From contig JBNJGD010000010.1 in the NCBI GenBank assembly GCA_051747425.1, positions 1 through 64,000 on the forward strand: a DNA stretch of 64,000 bases. The letters run 5' to 3'. The notes under the pieces were generated by a model that saw only the letters and a list, made by a program, of their open reading frames with translations, was not told the origin of the DNA and did no database searches. Within the stretch, counting starts at the first letter, position 1; each line of letters opens with the position of its first letter. Shown in pieces: positions 8,073 through 15,686 of the stretch. The DNA comes from HTCC5015 sp051747425 (lineage in GTDB: Bacteria; Pseudomonadota; Gammaproteobacteria; HTCC5015). The translations under genes and the position numbers were made by a program.

Positions 8073-9311
8073 ATGACGGCGCACACCATTCCCTCACGCC
8101 ACGGTGCCAACATTGATAAAGCCCGGCGCATCACCCGGCCCTTTTTGCGGTTTATAAAGGACAAGCAGTCCGCCGAGCCCGATGCCGGGCAATGGCAGCG
8201 CCTGGGCGAACAGCTGATGGCAGGCGACCCACCAGCCGACGCCCTGGCCCTGTGGATTCAGGCCGAAGACAGCGGCGCCCGATACCAAGCCTTTGAACAG
8301 GCGCTCGCTCAGCACCCGCTGGAGCGGAACGCCCTGCCAGCGCCACTGAAACACTTTTTTGACGCCGTGGCCGAGGCCCCCGACTGGGTGGACTGGCAGC
8401 GGCTGGAACGCGGCATCGAGGCCAGCGCCCTCTCGGGCCGAACCGGCATGAGAGTTCTGCGGGATCTGGGCCTGATGTCCGGATACCAGGCCAGCGGCAT
8501 CAACAAAACCCTGATTATGACCGGCGCCCTGGAGCGCGGCGCGGCCCGGCGCGTGGCCGAGACCACCAAGTGGTGGATGGACTGCACCACGCCGGGCGGA
8601 TTAAAGCCCGGCAGCAACGGCTACAACACCACTCTGAGAGTGCGGCTGATCCACGCCCTGGTGCGCCAACGCCTGCAGCAGCGCCCGGACTGGGATACCC
8701 AAGCCTGGGGCATTCCGGTGAACCAGCTGGACATGCAGGCCACCTACCTGGCCTTCTCGGTGCTGTTTTTGTTTGGCCAGAAAATCCTGGGCACCGTCCT
8801 CACACCGCAGGAATCCGAGGACATCATGCACCTGTGGCGCTACATCGGATGGTTAATGGGCGTGGAGGAACCCCTGCTCTGCCAGTCGGAACAGGCAGGC
8901 CGCATCGCCCTCTACCAAAACCTGCTCAGCCAGGCCACCGCCGATGAAAGCAGCCAACAACTCGGCCGCGCCCTGATGGACGAACCCCTGCACCGCCACT
9001 ACCCCAAACACCCATGGTTAATCGGACACTGGGACAAGCAAGTCCACCTGAGCATTGTGCGGCTGTTTGCAGGCAGACAGGGCATGGCCGACCTGGGCCT
9101 GCCGGGCTGGGTACTGCCCTGGTACCCGATCCTGTTCGCGCCCCTCAACACCGGCTGGTGCCTGCTTAACCGCAGCCTGCCGGGCGGCAAAGAACGGCTA
9201 AAACACGCGGGACGGAGAGCACAACAGAAACAACTGGAAACGATGTTCGGCGAGGACGAACCCGCCATCAAAAAACAGGAAATGGCCCAAAACGCCGGGA
9301 CGGGCAGTTAA
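8073..9311 (+). CDS. Lcp/MpaB-type haem oxygenase (DUF2236)
   Basis: A 412-residue protein of the family that includes the rubber oxygenase Lcp and fungal MpaB. The core (about residues 115-300) has SGYQASGINKTLIMTGAL, RRVAETTKWW, a PGGLKPGSNGY segment and RVRLIH, matching the pattern in which Arg and His near RVRxxH hold haem b. AGGAGAT precedes the ATG. Unlike secreted Lcp enzymes, no Tat or Sec signal is evident, so it is probably cytoplasmic or membrane associated. Lcp cleaves polyisoprene with oxygen; the substrate here is unknown. The divergent TetR regulator and paired operators imply substrate induction. Confidence 0.85.
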   Translation: MTAHTIPSRHGANIDKARRITRPFLRFIKDKQSAEPDAGQWQRLGEQLMAGDPPADALALWIQAEDSGARYQAFEQALAQHPLERNALPAPLKHFFDAVAEAPDWVDWQRLERGIEASALSGRTGMRVLRDLGLMSGYQASGINKTLIMTGALERGAARRVAETTKWWMDCTTPGGLKPGSNGYNTTLRVRLIHALVRQRLQQRPDWDTQAWGIPVNQLDMQATYLAFSVLFLFGQKILGTVLTPQESEDIMHLWRYIGWLMGVEEPLLCQSEQAGRIALYQNLLSQATADESSQQLGRALMDEPLHRHYPKHPWLIGHWDKQVHLSIVRLFAGRQGMADLGLPGWVLPWYPILFAPLNTGWCLLNRSLPGGKERLKHAGRRAQQKQLETMFGEDEPAIKKQEMAQNAGTGS

Positions 9312-9361
9312 CCGCTACAGGCACGAGAAAAAGGGGGCCGATAAATGGTACTCTCAGCGCT

Positions 9362-9685
9362 ATGTCTGAAGATCCCCTAAAAGCGCTTTCTGAAATCGCC
9401 AGCGATGCCCACGCTCGTATTCAGGACAAACACGAACACATCAACCCGGTGGTCGGCGTACGCCGCGGCATGCGGGACGCCGGTATTCCAGCCGATGTGA
9501 TGACCATTGACTGCATGGCCACCCGCCGCCGAATCAACCTGATTCTGCATGATGGAAAACCGGGCGTGCTGCTGTATCAGTTCATCACGCTGGAAGAAGA
9601 AGCGGGCGACGACTTTGAGAGCATTGCGTTCTCAGAGGTGGATACCCAGACACTAGTTCAGTGGATAGAGGACTATTTTGGGTGA
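9362..9685 (+). CDS. Conserved hypothetical protein
   Basis: A 107-residue acidic protein with an alpha/beta look: a helical N-terminus, then RRRINLILHDGKPGVLLYQF and a C-terminal EVDTQTLVQWIEDYF helix. No signal peptide or membrane segment. It has host-like composition and lacks ACGT, so it belongs to the core rather than to the following island. It lies 50 bp after the oxygenase gene and may be co-transcribed with it. No function is recognised. Confidence 0.7.
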   Translation: MSEDPLKALSEIASDAHARIQDKHEHINPVVGVRRGMRDAGIPADVMTIDCMATRRRINLILHDGKPGVLLYQFITLEEEAGDDFESIAFSEVDTQTLVQWIEDYFG

Positions 9686-9808
9686 GGGCCAAGCTGGAAC
9701 CTTCAGCCAAAAACATCCAGCCATCAAAGTGAGGCTTTGAGTCCAAATATTCGGGCGACAAGTCCTCGCTAGTCGGCCGGATTCACCAGGATTCTATCCC
9801 ATTTAACT
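9686..9808. other. Left boundary of accessory island
   Basis: A gap between the last plus-strand core gene and the first minus-strand island gene. No clear attC site, promoter or direct repeat is visible. The island's left end is inferred from the switch in strand and composition. Confidence 0.35.
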
Positions 9809-10318
9809 CTATTCTGGCTTCCTAACACTACCTGCCACCTCTCTATAAAGAGTGTGAATGTTTTTACTGCAACTCTCAATTTCTTCAAGCTTCCCCTCGA
9901 TTTTCTCTACGGTCGTATGCACTATAGTAGTGTTAAGTTTTCCTCGCGCCTTAATGAGAAGCCCTGTAACTTCATTCGGCCAGATCTCTTCCGGCGCGCC
10001 TTCGCCAAGAATGCCTCCCCATAGGGCGTGAATTTGATTGTTTCTTTCACTCCGCAAACCATCCACAGTTGAAAGCAACTCTTTAAATTCTGTATAGCGA
10101 GAATTGTACTTAGGCGTTTCATGACAGATGGTCAAAATAGCATCACACAATGCGCGGAAGGACATGTGCTGCGTAATGCATCGGCCCGTTCTCGAGTCTA
10201 ACCCCGCAACGGCCCAGAACATATGCTGAAGCGCATTCTCTAAATGAGTCCATCTAATGGCAATCGCACCTATTAGCCGTTCATGCTTAATCGATGTAAT
10301 ATCATCTGAAAGAGGCAT
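9809..10318 (-). CDS. HEPN-like hypothetical protein
   Basis: A 169-residue, mostly helical protein. The segment SERNNQIHALWG contains an R-N-x3-H arrangement like the HEPN RNase/dimer motif, preceded by long helices (ERLIGAIAIRWTHLENAL), which suits a small HEPN fold. Many such proteins are RNA-cleaving toxins or sensors in anti-phage and toxin-antitoxin systems. An attC site lies immediately upstream (10324-10407), so the gene sits at the left end of the cassette array. No partner is visible next to it. Family placement is by motif only. Confidence 0.6.
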   Translation of the reverse strand: MPLSDDITSIKHERLIGAIAIRWTHLENALQHMFWAVAGLDSRTGRCITQHMSFRALCDAILTICHETPKYNSRYTEFKELLSTVDGLRSERNNQIHALWGGILGEGAPEEIWPNEVTGLLIKARGKLNTTIVHTTVEKIEGKLEEIESCSKNIHTLYREVAGSVRKPE

Positions 10319-10323
10319 AAAAA

Positions 10324-10407
10324 ACCTAACGCTTTTATCAGTGGCGAACTTTGGTGCGTCCGGTGGTTGGCCGAAGGCATAAAAAATATTGCACCAACTG
10401 GTTAAGC
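10324..10407 (-). other. Integron attC site
   Basis: Read on the minus strand, the 84-bp element begins with GCTTAAC (fits RYYYAAC) and ends with GTTAGGT (fits GTTRRRY). The inner arms TTGGTGC and GCACCAA are exact complements and an additional imperfect stem lies between. It sits just after the nucleotidyltransferase stop codon and ends 6 bp before the next gene, the normal place for an attC. Confidence 0.8.
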
Positions 10408-10425
10408 ATTATCCATAACAGCAGT

Positions 10426-11085
10426 TCAACCGAGACCTATGATTATCTGCCGAACAAAACTTCCCCAGTCTTTGTAACACCGAATTGATGCAGACTTAAT
10501 TACTGGCGCGCCCTCTGTAACATCTAGCTTACTCTTAAGTAACCACATCGTCTGCGCGATATTCTTAATGGTTGGATACTCGCTATGATTCGGAACGATA
10601 TGCAAATCTAAAAAACCTCGCTGTATGAGATTTGGGCCACGCTGGTTATTGTCTACCCAAAACTTTCTTTCTCTTTCATTGGCAGGTTGAACCAAGCCAC
10701 TCTCAAAATTATAAGACCAAGTATTGAAATCAGCCTTCATGCGATCAAATAAGTCCTGAGAAATTACGAACAGATCCAAATCTGAATGCTTCCCGAAACT
10801 TTTACCGATTTTTTGGGGTGCCAAAGACTGTCCTATACGTGCGCTACCCGTTACGCTTATCTCTTTAGGGTCAATATCAAGCCGCGTGCCCAACCAACCT
10901 CTTACAGATTCATAAAGCGCCGGCCTTACTTTAAAGGCGTAGGGAATACCTTCGGACAACCACAATCTTGCGATAGCCCTTCTAGCATGTTGTCCGCCGT
11001 TAGCAGCAGCATCAACCAAACTCCTTGCATCAGGATAACTACCCAAAAGTGCAGACAAATGCGCAGGGACCTTAAAAGCTTCCAT
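10426..11085 (-). CDS. Nucleotidyltransferase-fold protein
   Basis: A 219-residue protein with the polymerase-beta nucleotidyltransferase signature: TGSARIGQS, then after an 18-residue insertion SDLDLFVIS, and a third acidic strand LDLHIV, giving a plausible full catalytic triad. It could be a CD-NTase-like, AMPylating or tRNA-modifying enzyme; the short length and absence of a C-terminal domain do not decide. The start is taken as ATG 11085 (a GTG nine bases upstream is possible). It overlaps the 3' end of the GT51 gene by 14 bp, so the two are translationally coupled and probably act together. Confidence 0.8.
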   Translation of the reverse strand: MEAFKVPAHLSALLGSYPDARSLVDAAANGGQHARRAIARLWLSEGIPYAFKVRPALYESVRGWLGTRLDIDPKEISVTGSARIGQSLAPQKIGKSFGKHSDLDLFVISQDLFDRMKADFNTWSYNFESGLVQPANERERKFWVDNNQRGPNLIQRGFLDLHIVPNHSEYPTIKNIAQTMWLLKSKLDVTEGAPVIKSASIRCYKDWGSFVRQIIIGLG

Positions 11086-11674
11086 TGGCCTCACTCAACT
11101 CAAATTGGCGCTGTAACCTCAAAGAAAGAGCATCTGCCCGTATAAGTATGTATTTTACTCTTTCTTGAATTTTACAAAGGCGCTTTTCATCGCACCGTTG
11201 CGGCTCAGGATATTTCAAACGAGCAACAATATTCGCGGCTTCCAAATCTGATATGTTAACTAGATCAATTTTCAATCGCTGCGATGCTTGTGCCAAGCCA
11301 TTCATCTTCCATCCGAAATATGCAACGACTAGATAGAGCTTAGGTAGCTCATCGTCGCAAAGATACCTTGTTAAGCGAATTGCCAGATAGATTTCGGTAA
11401 TTTTTCTTACCAGCGTTCTCTCGTATCGACCAGTAATTACTCTGACAAGTTGCATAGCGATTGTGGATCCGCCTTCTCTTTTTCCGCAAAAAACCGATCT
11501 CCATGCTGCGCGACATATAGAAATTAGATCAACTCCTGGATGGCTGCCGTATCTATGATCCTCGGCTGCGACTAGCATAGCTACCAACACAGGAGGCACG
11601 CCCAGACTTCTATTTTCATTCTGAATTTTTGCGACTCTTCCTTTGACAATCTTCCAATCCTCTTCAAATTGCAT
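11072..11674 (-). CDS. Soluble GT51-type peptidoglycan glycosyltransferase domain
   Basis: A 200-residue protein that is almost only a GT51 domain. It keeps the catalytic AAEDHRYGSHPGVD motif, GGSTIAMQL, the second glutamate in RKITEIYLAI, and a YLVVAYFGWKMNGLAQAS motif. In class A penicillin-binding proteins and MtgA this domain polymerises lipid II outside the membrane and needs a transmembrane anchor. Here there is no signal peptide or membrane helix, so the protein would stay in the cytoplasm. The nucleotidyltransferase gene follows with a 14-bp overlap. Its codon use and three-gene context are unlike cell-wall genes; a toxin or defence role is possible. Confidence 0.85.
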   Translation of the reverse strand: MQFEEDWKIVKGRVAKIQNENRSLGVPPVLVAMLVAAEDHRYGSHPGVDLISICRAAWRSVFCGKREGGSTIAMQLVRVITGRYERTLVRKITEIYLAIRLTRYLCDDELPKLYLVVAYFGWKMNGLAQASQRLKIDLVNISDLEAANIVARLKYPEPQRCDEKRLCKIQERVKYILIRADALSLRLQRQFELSEANGSF

Positions 11675-11689
11675 CAACACTTCAATAGC

Positions 11690-11746
11690 ACCTTAACGCT
11701 TCAACAATTTGCGACGACAGGTATCAAATTGAGTAATTTTTTAGAT
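11690..11746 (-). other. Degenerate attC-like hairpin
   Basis: Between the HEPN gene and the GT51 gene the minus strand has CAATTTG and CAAATTG arms and ends in GCGTTAAGG, which recalls an attC R' box. The opposite R'' box is not recognisable, so this is a weak call. Confidence 0.3.
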
Positions 11747-12391
11747 TTACGACCTGATCTCTCTGTCATGCTTCTTCAACAACCCTACCTGATTATATAT
11801 AAGATTTTCCACTTCAAAAACAAAAACCACTATGCTATGAAATAGCTCGTAGTGATAGTTATTGGTATATTGATACCCGGTTGCTAATTCATGTGCAATT
11901 ACATTTCGAATCTCTATACACTTTACGATATTCGATTTTTGGTCTTTGCCTAACTCGGAAAGCGATTTCAAAAAATCAATCCCTAAGAGCGTTGAAAAAT
12001 TCTTATCTATATCTGTCAGCTTGCCAAAGTTTAAGCAATGAGACATGAAGTCTCCTAAGGATATATTATCCCTTTGCATTGAAACCAAGCTTGCTATATC
12101 TAATTTAACATCTCGTATTTTCTGGATGTTTGAAACATAAGGCTCGCCCTTATCTATTATAAGTCCGTATACAGAACTCAAATACCCTTCAAATGCTGAC
12201 ACTGCAACAAGGGGAAGCATTCTCATAAATTCTAATTCGACAGACTTACAACATTTGAACGACTTTTCCTTTAAGTCGTTTACGGCATTTCTAGTATTTT
12301 CGAGGCGTAAAATAAACTCCCAGATAGAATCTCCATCTTCAGGTTTGCGCGTTCGTTTACTATTTATTTCATCTATATAATTTCTTGCCAT
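11747..12391 (-). CDS. HEPN domain protein
   Basis: A 214-residue helical protein with an R-N-V-I-A-H motif (CIEIRNVIAHELATGY), the hallmark of HEPN RNases, about 50 residues from the C-terminus. The upstream part (VELEFMRMLPLVAVSAFEGYLSSVYG) resembles RiboL-PSP/MAE_28990-type HEPN families. ATG 12391 is chosen, as the open frame upstream runs into a putative attC. The gene is strongly AT-rich. HEPN proteins commonly cleave tRNA or mRNA in phage defence; whether this one is active is unknown. No antitoxin is adjacent. Confidence 0.72.
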   Translation of the reverse strand: MARNYIDEINSKRTRKPEDGDSIWEFILRLENTRNAVNDLKEKSFKCCKSVELEFMRMLPLVAVSAFEGYLSSVYGLIIDKGEPYVSNIQKIRDVKLDIASLVSMQRDNISLGDFMSHCLNFGKLTDIDKNFSTLLGIDFLKSLSELGKDQKSNIVKCIEIRNVIAHELATGYQYTNNYHYELFHSIVVFVFEVENLIYNQVGLLKKHDREIRS

Positions 12392-12398
12392 ATTTAAA

Positions 12399-12478
12399 AT
12401 ATAACGCCGACAGAAACTGCCCGTTTGGGAGCAAGAAAAGCACAACGCAGTTGAAAGTGGGGCGACTTTACTGCCATT
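12399..12478 (-). other. Possible degenerate attC site
   Basis: On the minus strand the segment between the two genes ends in GCGTTATAT eight bases before the HEPN start. The opposite end (GCATAAAATGGC) pairs only partly with it. Position and length suit an attC but the boxes are poor. Confidence 0.3.
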
Positions 12479-12492
12479 TTATGCTACGCACA

Positions 12493-13392
12493 TTACTCAT
12501 TAAATATTTCTCCAGAGACAGTCAGCACCCTATATTTTTTTAAATGACCCGCCTGTGTCGTAATTCGTTGAACCCTACAATAGACCTCAACAGGCTCTGC
12601 CTCAAAGTTTCTTAGGGCATTGGCTCTCAAGCTATCAACTATAATCTGAATGCTTCCTTCACCCCGAACGTGATCGGCCAACTCAAAGGATATCGGCCTT
12701 TCTTCTTCGGGAACGTAGATTCTTCCCTTGTATGTATTAGAGTTGTAACTAGAGACAAAACCTCTAATAATTATTACTTCTTCTTCTACGTACTCCTCAA
12801 TAATGTACCTAAATGTATCAAACGAAAACACTGGACTGAGAGGAAGCTTCTCATTATTGATGTTTGTATATATTCTTGCCGTTTTCGCCGTCTGGTTTTT
12901 ATATATAGGTCTATGAATTTCTGTTATAGCGGCTGAACATTTTTCAATTACAGAGTCCAGCTGAGCTTCTCGTACTTCGGGAAGCTGTATGTTCCTTTCT
13001 TTGCTCTCTTCGTACAGTTGGCCTAAAGATTTTTCGTAGTCTACATGAAAGCCAAGACTTTCTGATATGACATAATCATAAGCCGAATAAACCAAATGCC
13101 CGAGAGGTGTGTTATTTGGTGCTGTTGTAACATTATATGCCGCTGCCCCTAAAATCAGTATTCCTGCTTTAGTCTTCCAACTCCCCTCTTCAGACGGGAA
13201 AGCGTATATCTGTGCACCTTTCAAAGAAGGTGCTTGCGTTATTATCTCACCATTCAATATCAGATGAGTTGTTATCGCCAAGGATCGCTGAAACCCAATT
13301 AACGCTTGAGAAACATCATAAAAGTCAATTTCGTGAGTCTCAGCATCTGCACCTGAATAAGAAAGCTCAAACTGAACGTCATATCTTTTCAT
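12493..13392 (-). CDS. Hypothetical protein of accessory island
   Basis: A 299-residue protein without signal peptide. It opens with beta-rich sequence (YDVQFELSYSGADAETHEIDF), has a short hydrophobic segment (AGILILGAAAYNV, near residue 75) that could be a buried helix or membrane anchor, and a C-terminal beta-rich half ending VLTVSGEIF. I do not recognise the family. It follows an attC-like site and precedes the HEPN gene, so it is a probable single-gene cassette. Five ACGT sites lie in or at the edge of it. Confidence 0.65.
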   Translation of the reverse strand: MKRYDVQFELSYSGADAETHEIDFYDVSQALIGFQRSLAITTHLILNGEIITQAPSLKGAQIYAFPSEEGSWKTKAGILILGAAAYNVTTAPNNTPLGHLVYSAYDYVISESLGFHVDYEKSLGQLYEESKERNIQLPEVREAQLDSVIEKCSAAITEIHRPIYKNQTAKTARIYTNINNEKLPLSPVFSFDTFRYIIEEYVEEEVIIIRGFVSSYNSNTYKGRIYVPEEERPISFELADHVRGEGSIQIIVDSLRANALRNFEAEPVEVYCRVQRITTQAGHLKKYRVLTVSGEIFNE

Positions 13393-13425
13393 GTCTTTGA
13401 CCAATATCACCTAATCCATTCTAAG

Positions 13426-13494
13426 GCAAAACGCCTAGCTCACCCGACGAAAACCGCATTGCGGTTTTTGGTCGGGTGAAGCGCCGTGTTATAC
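13426..13494 (-). other. attC-like site with strong hairpin
   Basis: On the minus strand it opens with GTATAAC and ends with GTTTTGC. The centre is a near-perfect hairpin: TCACCCGAC pairs with GTCGGGTGA and AAAACCGCA with TGCGGTTTT. It starts right after the stop codon of the membrane nuclease gene. It could also serve as a terminator, but the boxes and position favour attC. Confidence 0.55.
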
Positions 13495-13497
13495 GAT

Positions 13498-14490
13498 TTA
13501 CGCGACACGTTTATTTTTAAGCATTCCAGTAAACTCATTCATGCTTACTATCTTGATTTTGTTATCATCTGACTTAAACCCTCTCATAGGAACGGGCTTT
13601 TTTGTCACTAAAAGCACCGCATCGATTCCCTCTTCTTTTGATAAGGATTCAAGCCTGTAGATTGTTTTCCTAATAATAGTGAATGGAACGATGTCGCCCC
13701 ACGCTTTGGCGTCAACAGCTATGCGCTTGCCGTCAGCCTCGATAAGAAAATCAGGCCTATGATCACCGATATTTGGCTCTGCGGTGTACTTGTAGCCGGA
13801 TTTTTCCATTGCTTTAGCGATTTCGAGTTCAAACTCAGCTGCGGATAGTGCAGAAGAACTTCTGCTGGGCGAAGCGATTTCCTCTTTCTGCTTTCTCACA
13901 ATACTCATGAGAGTAATCATTGCAAGGCTCACAACAAAAACCCCAAAGCCGGAGAATAGCCACTCTTTATTAGATGCAATAATTGATGCGGGATCTTTTA
14001 TGAAGCTATAAAGAAGAGAGGTTGATGCGCCAACCATTGATACCGCAATGGTCAATATAGCTAATGAATCTCTCTTCTTTTTATGTTCTTCTCTCAGTAA
14101 TTTGAATTCCTGTATAGAGGGTATGGCTGGTTTTTCTTCTATTTTTGCAAAAAGAGCATCAAGTCGTTTCTCTATTTCGATTCTCTGTGCCGGGGAAATA
14201 AGATCGCTATCAAATACTTCTGTATAAATACTATTCAAGACCTGCTCTTCAGACAACATATCATTTACTGAAGTACTAAACTCTCTTGCCTTACCTTCAA
14301 TTATCCTGGATATGTCTTTATATTTTGGGCTGTAATCCTCAAGAACCATCCTTCTCATTACCGCCCTATGCAATGATTTATTGGCATTTTTTGTGCGTTC
14401 TTTTTTTGCGCCTATAGTCTGGCGATAGCTCAACCAGAATAATAGTATTGAAACGGCAATGCCTATTCCTGTTTGCAAATACCCACCCAT
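13498..14490 (-). CDS. Membrane-anchored Mrr-like restriction endonuclease
   Basis: A 330-residue protein with an N-terminal membrane helix (about residues 5-23), a coiled central region, two further membrane segments (about 145-165 and 175-200), and a C-terminal nuclease domain (about 210-325). The latter fits the PD-(D/E)xK fold: FELEIAKAM, RPDFLIEADGKRIAVDAKAW, where D and D-x-K form the active site. Mrr-type domains cut modified or foreign DNA, and membrane-tethered forms exist in phage defence. The gene is flanked on both sides by attC-like sites, so it is a one-gene cassette. Confidence 0.8.
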   Translation of the reverse strand: MGGYLQTGIGIAVSILLFWLSYRQTIGAKKERTKNANKSLHRAVMRRMVLEDYSPKYKDISRIIEGKAREFSTSVNDMLSEEQVLNSIYTEVFDSDLISPAQRIEIEKRLDALFAKIEEKPAIPSIQEFKLLREEHKKKRDSLAILTIAVSMVGASTSLLYSFIKDPASIIASNKEWLFSGFGVFVVSLAMITLMSIVRKQKEEIASPSRSSSALSAAEFELEIAKAMEKSGYKYTAEPNIGDHRPDFLIEADGKRIAVDAKAWGDIVPFTIIRKTIYRLESLSKEEGIDAVLLVTKKPVPMRGFKSDDNKIKIVSMNEFTGMLKNKRVA

Positions 14491-14515
14491 ATGGCTCTAC
14501 TCTCTATTTTTGTTC

Positions 14516-14593
14516 GTATAACGCTCGCCATAAACGGCCGAGTGAAACGAGGTCCGGCGACCGCAGGGAGCGAATTTGATGGCTTTGTTAGGC
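14516..14593 (-). other. Integron attC site
   Basis: On the minus strand the 78-bp element reads GCCTAAC at the start and GTTATAC at the end, with inner arms GCCAT and ATGGC and a GC-rich imperfect stem. The TAA of the kinase gene is embedded in the GCCTAAC box, a typical cassette arrangement, and the next gene starts 26 bp further on. Confidence 0.85.
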
Positions 14594-15685
14594 TTTTCCA
14601 TTAACTCGTTCAATTGCCTCTTTAAGAGTCTGGACGTCAAAGCTGTTATCCATTCGCCACTGACTCGTCCCCTTGCGCTTTTGCACTTGGAAGCCTTGGC
14701 CAGATTCAAACACTCGATATGACGTAGTGGCCCTTAACGTTGGACAGCCATCTTCTACCAACCAATCAGGTATCGTCGGTTGCAAATTGTTCAATTGAAC
14801 ATGAAACGCAGATGCAGTGGGAAAGCGCTTTTCTGGTTTTATGTTCGTAGCTTTTCTTATGACTCTACGAAGATTGTCAGGCACCCATGGAGGAAGAGAC
14901 GCTAAACTCAGTATTTTTCCTTTTTTAATTTTTGCTTTTACGCATTGATCTGCATAAATGGATCTGTCTGCTTCATCGTCCAGTTGATTGTAGTGCTTAC
15001 GTTCTGATCCAGATAGCCATGACACCTGATCATATGGCAAATGGCCGCCCAGCAACTGGTAAAGAACTATCCCACATTGATAAATATCTCCCTGAAATCC
15101 ATAGTAGTTTGTTTCGACGGATTCAGGGGGCCGGTAAAGCACAGCATGACTCGATGCAGGTATAGAGTCTAAGCCCTCGGGCAGCTGCTTTATAGACCCG
15201 AAGTCGCCGATTATTGCCCGATAATCATCCCCAACATAAATATTGGCCGGCTTCAAATCCCTATGTAAGTAGCGTTTTTCATGAAGCGATCCAACGCCCA
15301 TCAACAATTCACATGTAAGATCAACTGCTTTCTTGTTGCCAATCTCTGTCTTTTCAATGACATCATCCATATCCCCGTTTGCACAGTATGGGGTTACGAA
15401 GTAGGCCCATTCACCATCGATCAGCCCTGCATTTTGTACATCCAGCACATTTGGCGAATTTATATAAGCCAAAGTATTGGGTTCTGCATGGAAGTCTACT
15501 TGGCCGCCCCAGTAATAGAATTTGACAGCGACTTGAGTATTAAGTATCCGGTTCCGACCAAAGAAAAGATAGCCATTGCCACCTTTCGTTACTTCGCGTT
15601 CGAATTCAATATCTTGCGCCAGCAGCTTTAATTGGTCTTTGATTTCTTCAGGTGCATTTGCCCCGTCAATATAAAAAGAAGCCAT
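14588..15685 (-). CDS. Eukaryotic-like Ser/Thr protein kinase
   Basis: A 365-residue cytoplasmic kinase. The catalytic domain (about residues 30-300) has the glycine loop KGGNGYLFFG, lysine in VAVKFY, HRDLKPANI and DFG (IGDFGSIK), so it looks active. A small C-terminal domain of about 60 residues follows (CPTLRATTSYRVFESG), with no membrane helix or sensor domain. AAGGAAAA precedes the ATG, which lies 1 bp after the stop of the DUF3010 gene, so the two are coupled. The stop codon lies within an attC box. Stand-alone kinases in mobile elements often trigger abortive infection; that role is inferred. Confidence 0.93.
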   Translation of the reverse strand: MASFYIDGANAPEEIKDQLKLLAQDIEFEREVTKGGNGYLFFGRNRILNTQVAVKFYYWGGQVDFHAEPNTLAYINSPNVLDVQNAGLIDGEWAYFVTPYCANGDMDDVIEKTEIGNKKAVDLTCELLMGVGSLHEKRYLHRDLKPANIYVGDDYRAIIGDFGSIKQLPEGLDSIPASSHAVLYRPPESVETNYYGFQGDIYQCGIVLYQLLGGHLPYDQVSWLSGSERKHYNQLDDEADRSIYADQCVKAKIKKGKILSLASLPPWVPDNLRRVIRKATNIKPEKRFPTASAFHVQLNNLQPTIPDWLVEDGCPTLRATTSYRVFESGQGFQVQKRKGTSQWRMDNSFDVQTLKEAIERVNGKA

Positions 15686-15686
15686 G

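Noticed and set aside
13440..13479. The strong hairpin after the membrane nuclease gene as a simple terminator
   Set aside because: No T run follows on the minus strand, and the outer boxes GTATAAC and GTTTTGC fit an attC better.
14497..14709. A 70-codon frame across the attC site
   Set aside because: It overlaps the kinase gene and the attC hairpin and has no family match or ribosome site.
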